This document shows, in pieces, positions 46,379 to 54,929 of a DNA stretch of 62,337 nucleotides. The first letter of the stretch is position 1. Every line of letters begins with the position of its first letter. Source of the stretch: Methanobacteriota archaeon (GTDB taxonomy: Archaea; Thermoplasmatota; Poseidoniia; Poseidoniales; Poseidoniaceae); contig PSPT01000007.1 in assembly GCA_004195635.1 (NCBI GenBank), positions 1 through 62,337 on the forward strand, given 5' to 3'. The translations under genes and the position numbers were made by a program. The notes under the pieces were generated by a model, which worked only from the letters and a program-made list of their open reading frames with translations, had not been told where the DNA came from and made no database searches.

Positions 46379-47347
46379 CTATTCTACCATGTCATCTCGC
46401 ATTTCGGCTAATGCAGATTGGGCTCCACTGATTGGAGCGGGAATTGCCGGAAGTGGCAACTCTGGTAAAGTCATCCCTGGAGCACCAGGGGGAGGTGGCA
46501 AACCTAATTCGCCAGGCAAAGGAAGAGGTGGTAAAGGCAATCCATCGGGACCAATTAGAATTGGCATTTCATCTTCGGAATCATCTTCACCGATTGCTCT
46601 ATAACCACTATCCAAAGGAATTCTGAGCCGCAAAATAGATTCATCATTAATACGAATAAAAGTAGAGCCATATGGGTGACCCGGTTCAACTTCAGCGGGC
46701 TCATTAAGAATAGTTAATCCATGTTGCGGGTTAGAAAGAACTGCGATTAAATCTTCACCTTCGTCATGTTCTTCCCACATCTTGGCAGTTGAGGCGCGAA
46801 TACTTGCCATTTGTGAACGGCGGCGGTCTTCAATTCTCATACGGATACGGTCATGCATTTCCAATCGGTCACTAACTGCATCTTCAATATCTGCATCTTC
46901 GATTGATTGTGGATTTACCTCAACTACGAATTCTTCAGCAAGATGAACGTCGGGCTTGATTTCTACCTCAACCTCTACTACTGTAAGTTCTTCCTCGTCT
47001 TCGTCATCAGTGGATGATTCCAATGCTTTGGCTTTTATTTTTGCCATTTTTCTTTCTTTTAAACTTGCTCCGTCTAGACTATCAACTGTTACAATTTCTG
47101 GCAAATCCATTTCTTCCTCACTCGAAAGAACTGATACGCTACCACTAACTTGAGCACCTGTTGAACGACGTTTTCGCACTACTTTTTGCTCAATTTTTTT
47201 AGGCATCCACAAGAATAATATCGACTCTGATATTAGCAAGCCAATAACTCCATACTGACCTGAATCGGTAAGTTCAGAGGCATTTAACAGGTAAAATATA
47301 ATAGTTACAATAATTGCAAGCCCGAGCAAGAATCTCTTCATACCCAT
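46379..47347 (-). CDS. Small-membrane-anchor protein with charged and Pro/Gly-rich regions
   Basis: 322 residues, unrecognised. Two N-terminal membrane helices (FLLGLAIIVTIIFYLL and YGVIGLLISESILFLWM) precede a cytoplasmic, highly acidic/basic part with coiled-coil character (VEVEIKPDVHLAEEF). A short globular segment follows (PYGSTFIRINDESILRL), then a Pro/Gly/Leu-rich end. Convergent with the crotonase gene. A membrane-associated scaffold is a guess only. Confidence 0.6.
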   Translation of the reverse strand: MGMKRFLLGLAIIVTIIFYLLNASELTDSGQYGVIGLLISESILFLWMPKKIEQKVVRKRRSTGAQVSGSVSVLSSEEEMDLPEIVTVDSLDGASLKERKMAKIKAKALESSTDDEDEEELTVVEVEVEIKPDVHLAEEFVVEVNPQSIEDADIEDAVSDRLEMHDRIRMRIEDRRRSQMASIRASTAKMWEEHDEGEDLIAVLSNPQHGLTILNEPAEVEPGHPYGSTFIRINDESILRLRIPLDSGYRAIGEDDSEDEMPILIGPDGLPLPPLPLPGELGLPPPPGAPGMTLPELPLPAIPAPISGAQSALAEMRDDMVE

Positions 47348-47383
47348 CTCTTCACCCTGCCCTCGCGACTATACACTCGGCTT

Positions 47384-48040
47384 TCATGCTGACGGTCGGC
47401 CAAGTGACAATATAAGGGCCTGTAAGGCCCTTCTTCGATGACTGAATTTCTCCTTATCTTCAATAGAAATTCCTCCGAAAGGAATGCCGTCTGTACTAAT
47501 CATCCCGACTGTTCCAAATTCGAGTGGTTCCCCATTTGAATCTAAATCACAAGGAATAAAAATTGGATCATAACCAAAACCATTGCCACTAATTTGGGAA
47601 TCTGCAATATGGCCTGGACAAGTTCCGCTCCCAATGTGGATTTTTTTCCCATCCCAAAGTGTTGCAAGAGCTCGGAATTCGGCTCGTCGGTCGCCATTAT
47701 TGTTCATCAAGCGCAAAATTCCCTCACTACCTATTGTGGAATGGACATATGATGAATAAACTCCCGGGAATCCATCAAATGAATTAATGAATAATCCGGC
47801 ATCTTCTACCATTACTGCATCATCACCTTTTCCTATCGCATTCAATATTTCCCTTGCTTGGGTCAATTTGGATAGAGCAATTTCTTCAAGGATAGCAGCC
47901 TGTGGTTCAATAACTTCTGGAATTTGCCCATTAATTTCCAACGCCTTTACATCAAATCCCAATGGGCCTAAGATTCGTTGAGCTTCTTTGAGTTTGCCGT
48001 TATTGCCAGTCAAAAACCAAAGGGGTTGAATCGCCGCCAT
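47384..48040 (-). CDS. rdgB: XTP/dITP pyrophosphatase (RdgB/Ham1)
   Basis: About 218 residues from the ATG at 48040 (MAAIQPLWFL). TGNNGKLKEAQ at the N-terminus, EDAGLFINSFDGFPGVYSSY in the centre and GYDPIFIP towards the end match the Ham1 family, which hydrolyses dITP and XTP to monophosphates to keep deaminated purines out of nucleic acids. The frame opens 40 codons earlier but would overlap the divergent fluoride-channel gene, so the internal ATG is preferred. Confidence 0.9.
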   Translation of the reverse strand: MAAIQPLWFLTGNNGKLKEAQRILGPLGFDVKALEINGQIPEVIEPQAAILEEIALSKLTQAREILNAIGKGDDAVMVEDAGLFINSFDGFPGVYSSYVHSTIGSEGILRLMNNNGDRRAEFRALATLWDGKKIHIGSGTCPGHIADSQISGNGFGYDPIFIPCDLDSNGEPLEFGTVGMISTDGIPFGGISIEDKEKFSHRRRALQALILSLGRPSA

Positions 48041-48092
48041 TGCTACTCGCACATGCGGTATGGTCTTGAACAGGTCGGCCTTGTGATGTGTC

Positions 48093-48472
48093 ATGGAAGC
48101 CAAGGCCCTACTCCTTGTTGCCCTTGGTGGAGCAATCGGCGCATGCCTAAGATACGGCATAGGATTGTGGTTGACTTCGACTCATTTCCCTGGGCAACCC
48201 TCACTGTAAATCTTGTCGGCTCACTCCAATTGGAATCAATAACATGTGCCGCAGTGGTAAATGGTGTGCTAAGTGAGGAAGTCACCCTATTCGTCGGAAT
48301 AGGGCTACTAGGTGCTTTTACGACTCTATCCACATATTCAGTTGATGCAATAAAAATGTACCAAGCCGAAGCATATTCACAACTTGCAAGTTATGTCTTT
48401 GCAACATCCATCGGCGGGCCACTAATAGCACTAATTGGGTGGAAACTCATGCAAACTATTCTTGACAACTAA
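48093..48472 (+). pseudogene. crcB: CrcB/Fluc fluoride channel, interrupted by a frameshift
   Basis: From the ATG at 48093 the sequence reads MEAKALLLVALGGAIGACL, the start of a CrcB/Fluc channel, through GLWLTSTHF and then runs to a stop at 48207. In another frame, FPWATLTVNLVGS continues the family exactly through GLLGAFTTLSTYSVD to the end at 48472. Inserting one C in the run at about 48188..48190 joins them into a normal protein of about 125 residues with four membrane helices. Fluc exports fluoride. Either a genuine single-base pseudogene or a sequencing error in a short homopolymer. Confidence 0.8.
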
Positions 48473-48496
48473 GTCAAAATGAGTTCTGCTGAGAAA

Positions 48497-49360
48497 CTAT
48501 TGGCCGGTAAAATTAGCAACGCGCTTTTCAACATATGCTGCAATTCCTTCTTTAGCATCTGAACTGCTGAATAATGCAGATTGAAGTTCACGCTCTAGAG
48601 CCAAGTGGTATTCGAAAGGAATCTCGGGGCCAGTTTGACAGGATCTCTTGATATTTCCAACAGCCTTGACTGCCTTGTTCGGTAGAGTGAATTGGCTCGC
48701 CCAATCAAGTACATCACGACGGAAGTCACTTGCGCTACCTTCCCAAATGTGGTTTAGTAAATTCATGTCAAGGCCATCCTCAAAAGAGAACAATTCGCCT
48801 GTAACCATGAATTCCAATGCTTTGGCCTTTCCGATAAGACGGGTTAGACGGGCAGTTCCACCGGTTCCTGCGAGAACACCGAGGTTAATCTCCGGTAGAC
48901 CCATTTTTCCTGCATTCTTACGGGCAATTCTAATATCAGCTGCCATTGAAATTTCTAGTCCGCCACCTACTGCGTGGCCATTCAAAGCAGCAATAACCAA
49001 CTTTGGTGTTTGTTCAAGTCGGCTCAATGTTTCGTTTGCGTGAAGGCAAAAATTGTATTTAAATCCAGGAGTAACGCTATTGAGCATACGGATACTTGCT
49101 CCTGCTGAGAAAAACTTTGCACCATTTCCAGTTATCACAATAACTGTAACCCTATCGTCAAAACGAGCCTTGATAATTGAATCATCAATATCGCTCATCA
49201 TTTCATGAGTATAGCAGTTTGGGCCCATTTCATCACCTTCAAGTGGTTCTCCAGCAGAGTTTGAAGCGAGTTCAATTACTGCAATACCATTTTCAGTTAC
49301 ACCATAGTTAACAAGACGATTGTTCATTGGTTTTAGGACGAGGCCATATAGGTCGGACAT
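48497..49360 (-). CDS. Enoyl-CoA hydratase/isomerase family protein
   Basis: About 287 residues from the ATG at 49360 (MSDLYGLVLK). Crotonase landmarks: FFSAGASIRML for the oxyanion hole, GHAVGGGLEISMAADI with the first Glu, and GLPEINLGVLAGTGG with the second. Hydratase chemistry is likely. There is an insert after the oxyanion loop (NSVTPGFKYNFCLHANETL) and a longer N-terminus than usual (SNSAGEPLEGDEMGPNCYTH), so the acyl substrate may be unusual. Convergent with the fluoride-channel gene. Confidence 0.87.
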   Translation of the reverse strand: MSDLYGLVLKPMNNRLVNYGVTENGIAVIELASNSAGEPLEGDEMGPNCYTHEMMSDIDDSIIKARFDDRVTVIVITGNGAKFFSAGASIRMLNSVTPGFKYNFCLHANETLSRLEQTPKLVIAALNGHAVGGGLEISMAADIRIARKNAGKMGLPEINLGVLAGTGGTARLTRLIGKAKALEFMVTGELFSFEDGLDMNLLNHIWEGSASDFRRDVLDWASQFTLPNKAVKAVGNIKRSCQTGPEIPFEYHLALERELQSALFSSSDAKEGIAAYVEKRVANFTGQ

Positions 49361-49494
49361 ATTGCCTCCGAGAAGCCAACCCCCCTTCAATGATGCGATT
49401 GTTAAGTCACCCAAAAAATCACAAAAACAGGAGTTGGGCGTTAATACACTAATAATAGATGGGTAAACAATGCAAATATCACTTCAAAAGCAAC

Positions 49495-50760
49495 TCATTG
49501 AGTCTTTAAAGAAATAGAGACCTCATCGGAGTCATTTGTAAAAGAAACATTGCCACCACCTTTTCGGGTAGCATTCCAGCGTTGTGACACCTCTGCTGCT
49601 GCTGCACTTTGCTCCCATTTATCTCTCTTTAAGGCCTTGCGAAAAGGTAAGCGCCAAATTTTGCGGCCATCGACAGTCTTTGTTGCTTCCATCATGCCGA
49701 GGCGGACAAAAGGCCAAAGAACCCGCCTAAAGAGATCCGGACGGAATAGCCAAGAAACAAAAGGCAGACCATCGCCATTCTTTTTTTGAGACTTCATCCA
49801 TCTATCTGCAACCCGTTGAAACATTTTATCGCCTACCCGATTCATCAACCAGCGATTAACAAATGAATTTCTAACTAAGGGAAGGAGGTTCTTGCGGACC
49901 AGTTTTTCATAATCACCTTGACCGAGAATATCTTGGGCCGCAAATACTCCAGAAGAAATAGCATACCTCATTCCAAATCCCCACATGGCATCTTGCAACC
50001 CGCCGGCTTCACCGACATAATAACGCCCATCAACCTTGTATTGCTGGTTAATTGTAAAATCTCCTTTGCCCCCTACACGCTTTATTGGTTGACGATCTAT
50101 TTCAGGATAATTATTTTCAAACCATGCTATGCTTTCGTTGAGAAATCTATCACTTTTTTTCTGTTTTCGCCATAAGCAAGTACAAATAAGCCCAACTCCA
50201 TCGATGATTATCATATATGCATAAGCGCCAGGGGCTATTTTATCGTTAAATTGGAAACAAACTTTGTTGGCTGAAGAAGTGTGGAATATTTCACCGTAGG
50301 CAACTGCAGAAGTGCCTTTAGGGCCACTTGCAATTATTTGACAATCTTCGGGTTTTACTCGCGATTTATAGTGAATATTTACACCCGCTGCAAGTGCTTG
50401 TCGTTTTAGCCCTTGGTCTATTGTATGTTCAGCAGCACCTCTCTCAATTACCCTATAAGCGATGTGTTTACTCCATACAATTCTAACTTTGTCATTTGGG
50501 TCAATTAACTCAATGTCATGAAAAGAAGTGGATTTAAATTCCTCCGGGTCAATACCCCAATCTCTTAACTCATCAAAAAAATCTATTGGGTTGGTCCAAT
50601 TTTCTATCCCTTGAAAGTCACCATCAAAGCGTGCACCAGAATCATCTCTTATTTCATGGACATGAACCTCGCGTCCAGCCTTAGCCAAAATAATGGCAGA
50701 AGCAAGACCCGAAAGTCCAGCACCCATTATTTGAATGGGCTCATCCTTTGTGATGGGCAT
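49495..50760 (-). CDS. Geranylgeranyl-reductase-family flavoprotein
   Basis: About 421 residues from the ATG at 50760 (MPITKDEPIQIMGAG). The FAD-binding GAGLSGLASAIILAKAGREV, the central EAGGLQDAMWGFGMRYAISSG and a helical C-terminus match the GGR/FixC-type flavoprotein family. In archaea GGR hydrogenates the isoprenoid chains of membrane lipids. Other family members reduce quinones, so lipid saturation is likely but not certain. The frame opens 63 codons earlier, but the preceding residues are low-complexity and the FAD strand normally lies close to the start. Divergent from moaE. Confidence 0.75.
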   Translation of the reverse strand: MPITKDEPIQIMGAGLSGLASAIILAKAGREVHVHEIRDDSGARFDGDFQGIENWTNPIDFFDELRDWGIDPEEFKSTSFHDIELIDPNDKVRIVWSKHIAYRVIERGAAEHTIDQGLKRQALAAGVNIHYKSRVKPEDCQIIASGPKGTSAVAYGEIFHTSSANKVCFQFNDKIAPGAYAYMIIIDGVGLICTCLWRKQKKSDRFLNESIAWFENNYPEIDRQPIKRVGGKGDFTINQQYKVDGRYYVGEAGGLQDAMWGFGMRYAISSGVFAAQDILGQGDYEKLVRKNLLPLVRNSFVNRWLMNRVGDKMFQRVADRWMKSQKKNGDGLPFVSWLFRPDLFRRVLWPFVRLGMMEATKTVDGRKIWRLPFRKALKRDKWEQSAAAAEVSQRWNATRKGGGNVSFTNDSDEVSISLKTQ

Positions 50761-50836
50761 TATTTCCTCCACAGCAGTTCTGACTTTCAAGGCTCCGCCA
50801 GCATAAAATGATGAAGGAGAAATGCTTGGGAGTGAC

Positions 50837-51262
50837 ATGGGCGAACTCATAGTTGTAGAGTCAGCACCTCTTTCTCTCAACCCGGAGGCTCTAAAATCAA
50901 AGATGAATGTCTTAGGTTGTGGAAGCATTATCACTTTTCTTGGAATCACCAGAAATATCGATGAAGGAGAAGAAGTAATTGCTTTGGAATTTGATGCATG
51001 GGAAGGTAAACTTGAGCCGGTTTTGGAAGGATTAGCAGTGCAGGCAATTGAAAAATTTTCAGTTCATTCAGTCGCAATGTCGCACCGAATAGGTCGAGTC
51101 GGTCCCAGCGAAAACATAGTTTGTATTCACGTAGCAAGTCCACACCGGAAAGAAGGTTTTGAGGCATGCAGTTGGTTAATCACAGAACTCAAGAATCAAG
51201 CACCTCTGTGGAAGAAGGAAGTGAAGGTAAGTGGCGAGGCCTGGAAATCAGGTTTGGGTTGA
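50837..51262 (+). CDS. moaE: Molybdopterin synthase catalytic subunit MoaE
   Basis: About 141 residues. GCGSIITFLGITRN, VIALEFDAWEGK and the C-terminal HRIGRVGPSE, SPHRKEGFEACSWLI and LWKKEV (conserved Lys) match MoaE, which inserts sulfur from MoaD into precursor Z. The ATG at 50837 is used; 50822 is possible. moaC follows on the same strand 36 bp later; MoaD is not seen here. Confidence 0.9.
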   Translation: MGELIVVESAPLSLNPEALKSKMNVLGCGSIITFLGITRNIDEGEEVIALEFDAWEGKLEPVLEGLAVQAIEKFSVHSVAMSHRIGRVGPSENIVCIHVASPHRKEGFEACSWLITELKNQAPLWKKEVKVSGEAWKSGLG

Positions 51263-51297
51263 ACTTAGTAATAAGAAATTTGAAAGTAGGTGAAAAC

Positions 51298-51750
51298 ATG
51301 GTAGAATTAAGTACTGAAGGAATAATTGATGTTGGCAATAAACCAATCGTTGCACGACGAGCAACTTCAACTGGATTATTACACCTTTCTGAGGCTACAA
51401 AACAAGCGATTATTGATAAAAACATTACCAAGGGTGATGTATTGGAAGCAAGCACGATTGCTGCTATTCAAGCCGCCAAAATGACCCCCACTATCGTACC
51501 CCACTGCCATCCAATTCCCTTAGAAAGTTGCAAAGTTGAGTGGTTATGGGAAGGCAATTGCTTAAGGTGTACTGTTTCAGTTTCAGCACATTACCGTACT
51601 GGTGTTGAAATGGAGGCGTTAACCAGTGTTTGCGCTGGTTTGCTCTGTGCTTGGGATATGGTCAAGTCGCTTGAAAAGAACGAAGATGGGCAATACCCAA
51701 GTGCAAAAATGACAGATATTGTTGTCCTTGAAAAATTTAAAGGCAACTAA
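51298..51750 (+). CDS. moaC: Cyclic pyranopterin monophosphate synthase MoaC
   Basis: About 150 residues from the ATG at 51298. IIDVGNKPIVARRATSTG, IPHCHPIPL-type VPHCHPIPLESC and the catalytic ARYRTGVEMEA-type HYRTGVEMEALTSVC are diagnostic of MoaC, which converts the MoaA product to precursor Z. The final KMTDIVVLEKFKG also fits. The molybdenum-cofactor pair implies molybdo- or tungstoenzymes elsewhere. Confidence 0.93.
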   Translation: MVELSTEGIIDVGNKPIVARRATSTGLLHLSEATKQAIIDKNITKGDVLEASTIAAIQAAKMTPTIVPHCHPIPLESCKVEWLWEGNCLRCTVSVSAHYRTGVEMEALTSVCAGLLCAWDMVKSLEKNEDGQYPSAKMTDIVVLEKFKGN

Positions 51751-51880
51751 GTAATAATCATGGATCATAGATGCAGAACTGCTGAATTTTCCATCCAAAA
51801 ATGTGGCTAAAATTAATCAATAACAATGCAAAATAGAGCAGATTTAAACATACAATTAATTTGTCCGAAGGTAATAGTTG

Positions 51881-52861
51881 ATGAGCGAGGAACTTTTGGG
51901 TGAAGGTATGCAGAACGTTAACGACTTGGCAGATTATTTTCGGCTGGCCTGTGAACGGGCTGCAATAGCCAGCCACCATTGGCGCGGAAAGGGTGATGGA
52001 AGGGCTGCTGATGCTGCCGCTGTCGAAGCAATGCGCTTGACTTTCAACAATGTTCCCTTCGATGGCCGCGTGGCAATTGGCGAGGGAGAACGTGATGAAG
52101 CGCCTATGCTTTACATTGGGGAACCACTGGGGAATATGCGCGGCGATGCAAGTGCATTGAAGATAGATATCGCAGTTGACCCGCTTGAATGCACCAATAA
52201 TTGTGCTACAAACTCCGATAATTCGATTGCAGTATTAGCAGCTGCGCCAAGAGGAAGTTTGCTCCATGCACCTGACTGTTATATGGACAAAATTTGTGGT
52301 GGTGAAGAACTCGCTGGCGAGATTAGTCTTGATGGTGGAGTTGAATGGAATTTGCAGCAGGTCGCCAGCGTAATGGATAAGCCTGTAAGCGAAGTTAGAG
52401 TTGTTGCATTAGACCGTGAGCGCCACGCACAATTATTTTCTGAAATACGTGCCGCTGGCGCACAGCTTCACCTTATGGGAGATGGAGACATTTCCGCTGC
52501 CATTTGGGCAGCTGATCCAAACGGCCCGCATGATTTATTGATGGGAATCGGGGCTGCACCTGAGGGTGTTATCACCGCTACTGCAATTAGAGGGCTCGGC
52601 GGCGTATTTGAAGGAAGATTGCAATTTCGTCATGAAGTTGAAGAGCAAAGGGCAACGGATATGGTTGGCGGAGATTTGCAAAGGCTTTGGACCGCAGAAG
52701 ATTTGTGTACTTCCACAGATGCGATTTTTGTAGCAAGCGGAGTGTGCCCCGGATATTTACCTGGAGTTGAGGAAATAAATGGGAGCTACAAGGTGACCAG
52801 CCAAGTTATTGATGTAAAGGGCGGAAATAACCTACGCTTTGAAACCACACATGAAGCCTGA
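51881..52861 (+). CDS. glpX: Class II fructose-1,6-bisphosphatase (GlpX type)
   Basis: About 326 residues. AAIASHHWRGKGDGRAADAAA, IGEGERDEAPMLYIGE and IDIAVDPLECTNNC carry the metal and phosphate sites of GlpX-type FBPases; LMGIGAAPEGVITATAIR is in the expected place. It hydrolyses fructose-1,6-bisphosphate in gluconeogenesis. Most archaea use a bifunctional FBP aldolase/phosphatase or class IV enzyme, so GlpX is notable. Start ATG 51881; an in-frame TTG is one codon before. The adjacent aldolase gene suggests a gluconeogenic pair. Confidence 0.9.
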   Translation: MSEELLGEGMQNVNDLADYFRLACERAAIASHHWRGKGDGRAADAAAVEAMRLTFNNVPFDGRVAIGEGERDEAPMLYIGEPLGNMRGDASALKIDIAVDPLECTNNCATNSDNSIAVLAAAPRGSLLHAPDCYMDKICGGEELAGEISLDGGVEWNLQQVASVMDKPVSEVRVVALDRERHAQLFSEIRAAGAQLHLMGDGDISAAIWAADPNGPHDLLMGIGAAPEGVITATAIRGLGGVFEGRLQFRHEVEEQRATDMVGGDLQRLWTAEDLCTSTDAIFVASGVCPGYLPGVEEINGSYKVTSQVIDVKGGNNLRFETTHEA

Positions 52862-52978
52862 AACATGGTTTTTGGCCCTCTTTCATTAAATCCGATCTCT
52901 ATTACAATAAGTCATACGAGTGTACATTATTTGATGTTTTTCTGTTAGGCATTATTATCTTTTACCGGCGATGCTTTC

Positions 52979-53944
52979 ATGTCCTTGAAGCGTTTGCGCC
53001 AATTTGCCCGAGGCTTGATTATGAAATACCATGTGCCTGCTGATGTCCCTGAAGAAATGGTTGACGATTATATTGACAATATGGATGCTGCAACTTGTGG
53101 CACAGGAAGAATGAATCTTTTTGCCTGTGACCAAAAAATCGAGCACCTAAATGATGACTTCTATGATGGTGGCAAGAAAATACCACTCTCATCCAACAAC
53201 CCTTCACACCTATTTGAGGTAGGTGCAAGAGCACATGAAGAAGGCACTATTGGAGTATTGGCAGGTCAATTAGGACTTATTTCGGCATATGGGAGAGATT
53301 ACCCCGACACCCCATACCTTGTGAAAATGAATTCAAAATCTGACCAAGTAGGAGTTACTCAGCGTGACCCAGTCAGCATGGCCATGTGGGACATTGACGA
53401 TGTTTTTGCCCTCAAGGCAAATGGAATTAATGTCGTAGGAATTGGTTATACAATCTATTTGGGTAGTGAATTTGAGCATGATATGCTTACTGAAGCTGCA
53501 ACTTTAATTCGCCAAGCACATGAAAATGGATTGATAGTTGTGACATGGATTTATCCACGTGGTAAAGCGATTAGTGATGAAAAATGCCCACAGTTAATTT
53601 CTGGAGCGGCCGGAGTAGCCCTATGTATCGGAGCTGATTTCACCAAGGTCAACTATCCACGAGAATTCGAAGGGATGTCTCAGCCAGAAAGTCTTAGAAT
53701 TGCAGTTGAAGCATCTGGGCGATGTGGGGTTATTTGTTCAGGTGGTGGAAGTTTACCGGCTGAAGAATTTTTGCAGCGACTGCACGATCAAATCAATATT
53801 TCTGGCGCAAGAGGCGCAGCAACTGGCCGAAATATTCATCAAAGGACAACAAAAGAGGCGGTTAGAATGTGTGCTGCTTGTCACGCAATTATTTGCGATG
53901 ATGCAACTGTTGAGCAAGCGCTCAATATTTTTACAGAACAATAA
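52979..53944 (+). CDS. Class I fructose-bisphosphate aldolase-like (DhnA family)
   Basis: 321 residues. FACDQKIEHLNDDF near the N-terminus corresponds to the DHGxEH motif of archaeal class I aldolases, and GADFTKVNYP holds the Schiff-base Lys. CSGGGSLPAEEFLQRLHD and RGAATGRNIHQR follow the phosphate-binding barrel pattern. DhnA-family enzymes cleave or form fructose-1,6-bisphosphate; related members make deoxyketoheptulosonate precursors. The GlpX neighbour favours the gluconeogenic role. The ATG at 53021 is an alternative start that drops a basic leader. Confidence 0.85.
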   Translation: MSLKRLRQFARGLIMKYHVPADVPEEMVDDYIDNMDAATCGTGRMNLFACDQKIEHLNDDFYDGGKKIPLSSNNPSHLFEVGARAHEEGTIGVLAGQLGLISAYGRDYPDTPYLVKMNSKSDQVGVTQRDPVSMAMWDIDDVFALKANGINVVGIGYTIYLGSEFEHDMLTEAATLIRQAHENGLIVVTWIYPRGKAISDEKCPQLISGAAGVALCIGADFTKVNYPREFEGMSQPESLRIAVEASGRCGVICSGGGSLPAEEFLQRLHDQINISGARGAATGRNIHQRTTKEAVRMCAACHAIICDDATVEQALNIFTEQ

Positions 53945-54033
53945 CTTAAGCGTAATAGTTAGAAGCGGGCGTTTGACAGAGAGAGCAATTGTTACTTCGT
54001 CCTTGGGCGTAATTGATGAAAGCCGCTGAATTC

Positions 54034-54315
54034 TCAAGCGGCGGAAAAAGAGTCTTTATTATTGAGGCCTGAATTGGCTTCAATCCATTCCTTTGTTGCC
54101 CATTCACAAATATCATAGCCACCGGAAAGAGTTCCGGAACGCTTTGTGCTGCCGAACTTGATGATATCCTTATCCTTTGAGAGGACATTGCCAAGTTGTT
54201 GGGTAGTTGTTCCATGGCGCATCGTAGAATTGATGTGTTCTTGGATCTCTGCTGTATTGCGCGGCCCGTTTTGAAGAAATTTCTTTATTTTTTGTCGTAT
54301 TCTTACTGTTTTCAT
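54034..54315 (-). CDS. Small winged-helix DNA-binding protein, tandem copy 2
   Basis: About 93 residues from the ATG at 54315, preceded by AAGGAGGAAC. A basic helix (RIRQKIKKFL), then NGPRNTAEIQEHIN and TTTQQLGNVLSKDKDI, form a winged helix-turn-helix; the wing is followed by GGYDICEWATKEW. It is closely similar over about 80 residues to the gene 20 bp upstream, showing recent tandem duplication. It probably binds DNA as a dimer. Confidence 0.8.
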   Translation of the reverse strand: MKTVRIRQKIKKFLQNGPRNTAEIQEHINSTMRHGTTTQQLGNVLSKDKDIIKFGSTKRSGTLSGGYDICEWATKEWIEANSGLNNKDSFSAA

Positions 54316-54335
54316 TTGTAGTTCCTCCTTTTTTT

Positions 54336-54644
54336 TCAATTCTTACGGATTTTCCCGCTTGAATCTGTTAGTGCAGGCTCGCCTTGTTCCCATGCTTGGC
54401 AATTATTGCTCACCCATTCTTTAGTTGCCCATTCGCAAATATCATAGCCACCGGAAATTATCCCAGACCTCTTAATGTATCCCACCTTGACTATATCCTT
54501 GTCCTTTGCAAGAACATTACCCAATTGCTGAGTTGTTGTACCATGACGTAATGTCTTATTGAGGTGGTCAAAAATCTCAGTTGTATTGCGCGGCCTCTCA
54601 TTGAGAAATTTCTTAATATTTTGCCGGATACGAGTAGTTTTCAT
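54336..54644 (-). CDS. Small winged-helix DNA-binding protein, tandem copy 1
   Basis: About 102 residues from the ATG at 54644, preceded by AAGGAG. The same layout as its neighbour: RIRQNIKKFLNERPRNTTEI, the recognition part TTTQQLGNVLAKDKDI, and GGYDICEWATKEW, then a unique tail (ALTDSSGKIRKN). Palindromes lie between it and the large divergent gene, so it may repress itself and that gene. A TATA-like TTATAT lies near 54731, predicting a leader of about 60 nt. Confidence 0.8.
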   Translation of the reverse strand: MKTTRIRQNIKKFLNERPRNTTEIFDHLNKTLRHGTTTQQLGNVLAKDKDIVKVGYIKRSGIISGGYDICEWATKEWVSNNCQAWEQGEPALTDSSGKIRKN

Positions 54645-54724
54645 TTTCTTCAACTCCTTTTCCCATCTGCTTTGCTCGCGAGTCCACCATGTTTTGGGGC
54701 CTGTTGGAACTTAGGAGTGCTGAG

Positions 54725-54743
54725 GGTCATATAAGCGTTGACC
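54725..54743. promoter_or_regulatory. Inverted repeat GGTCA-N9-TGACC around a TATA-like element
   Basis: Perfect 5-bp arms enclose TATAAGCGT; the complementary strand reads as a TATA box for the winged-helix genes. Binding here would block transcription initiation. Operator function is inferred. Confidence 0.5.
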
Positions 54744-54746
54744 TTG

Positions 54747-54768
54747 TAAGTAAAGAGTTAGTTACTTA
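54747..54768. promoter_or_regulatory. Inverted repeat TAAGTAA-N8-TTACTTA
   Basis: Perfect 7-bp arms with an 8-bp spacer. The half-site sequence TTGTAAGT begins at 54744 and recurs at 54805, suggesting two binding sites for the same dimeric regulator. Confidence 0.55.
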
Positions 54769-54805
54769 ATTGAACCAAAAATTAGCGGAAATCTATAGGT
54801 TTTTT

Positions 54806-54824
54806 TGTAAGTGTGTTATTTACA
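54806..54824. promoter_or_regulatory. Inverted repeat TGTAA-N9-TTACA
   Basis: Perfect 5-bp arms; shares the TTGTAAGT half-site with the palindrome at 54747..54768. Lies about 105 bp before the large winged-helix gene. Confidence 0.5.
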
Positions 54825-54929
54825 CCCCCTATGTTCCACCGGAAATGCGTAATTAAATGTAACAAAGATTCAATTTTTAGTAAGATTCATAAGATAGAGC
54901 CAACCGTACTCGCCTTGAAGGTGCCGATT

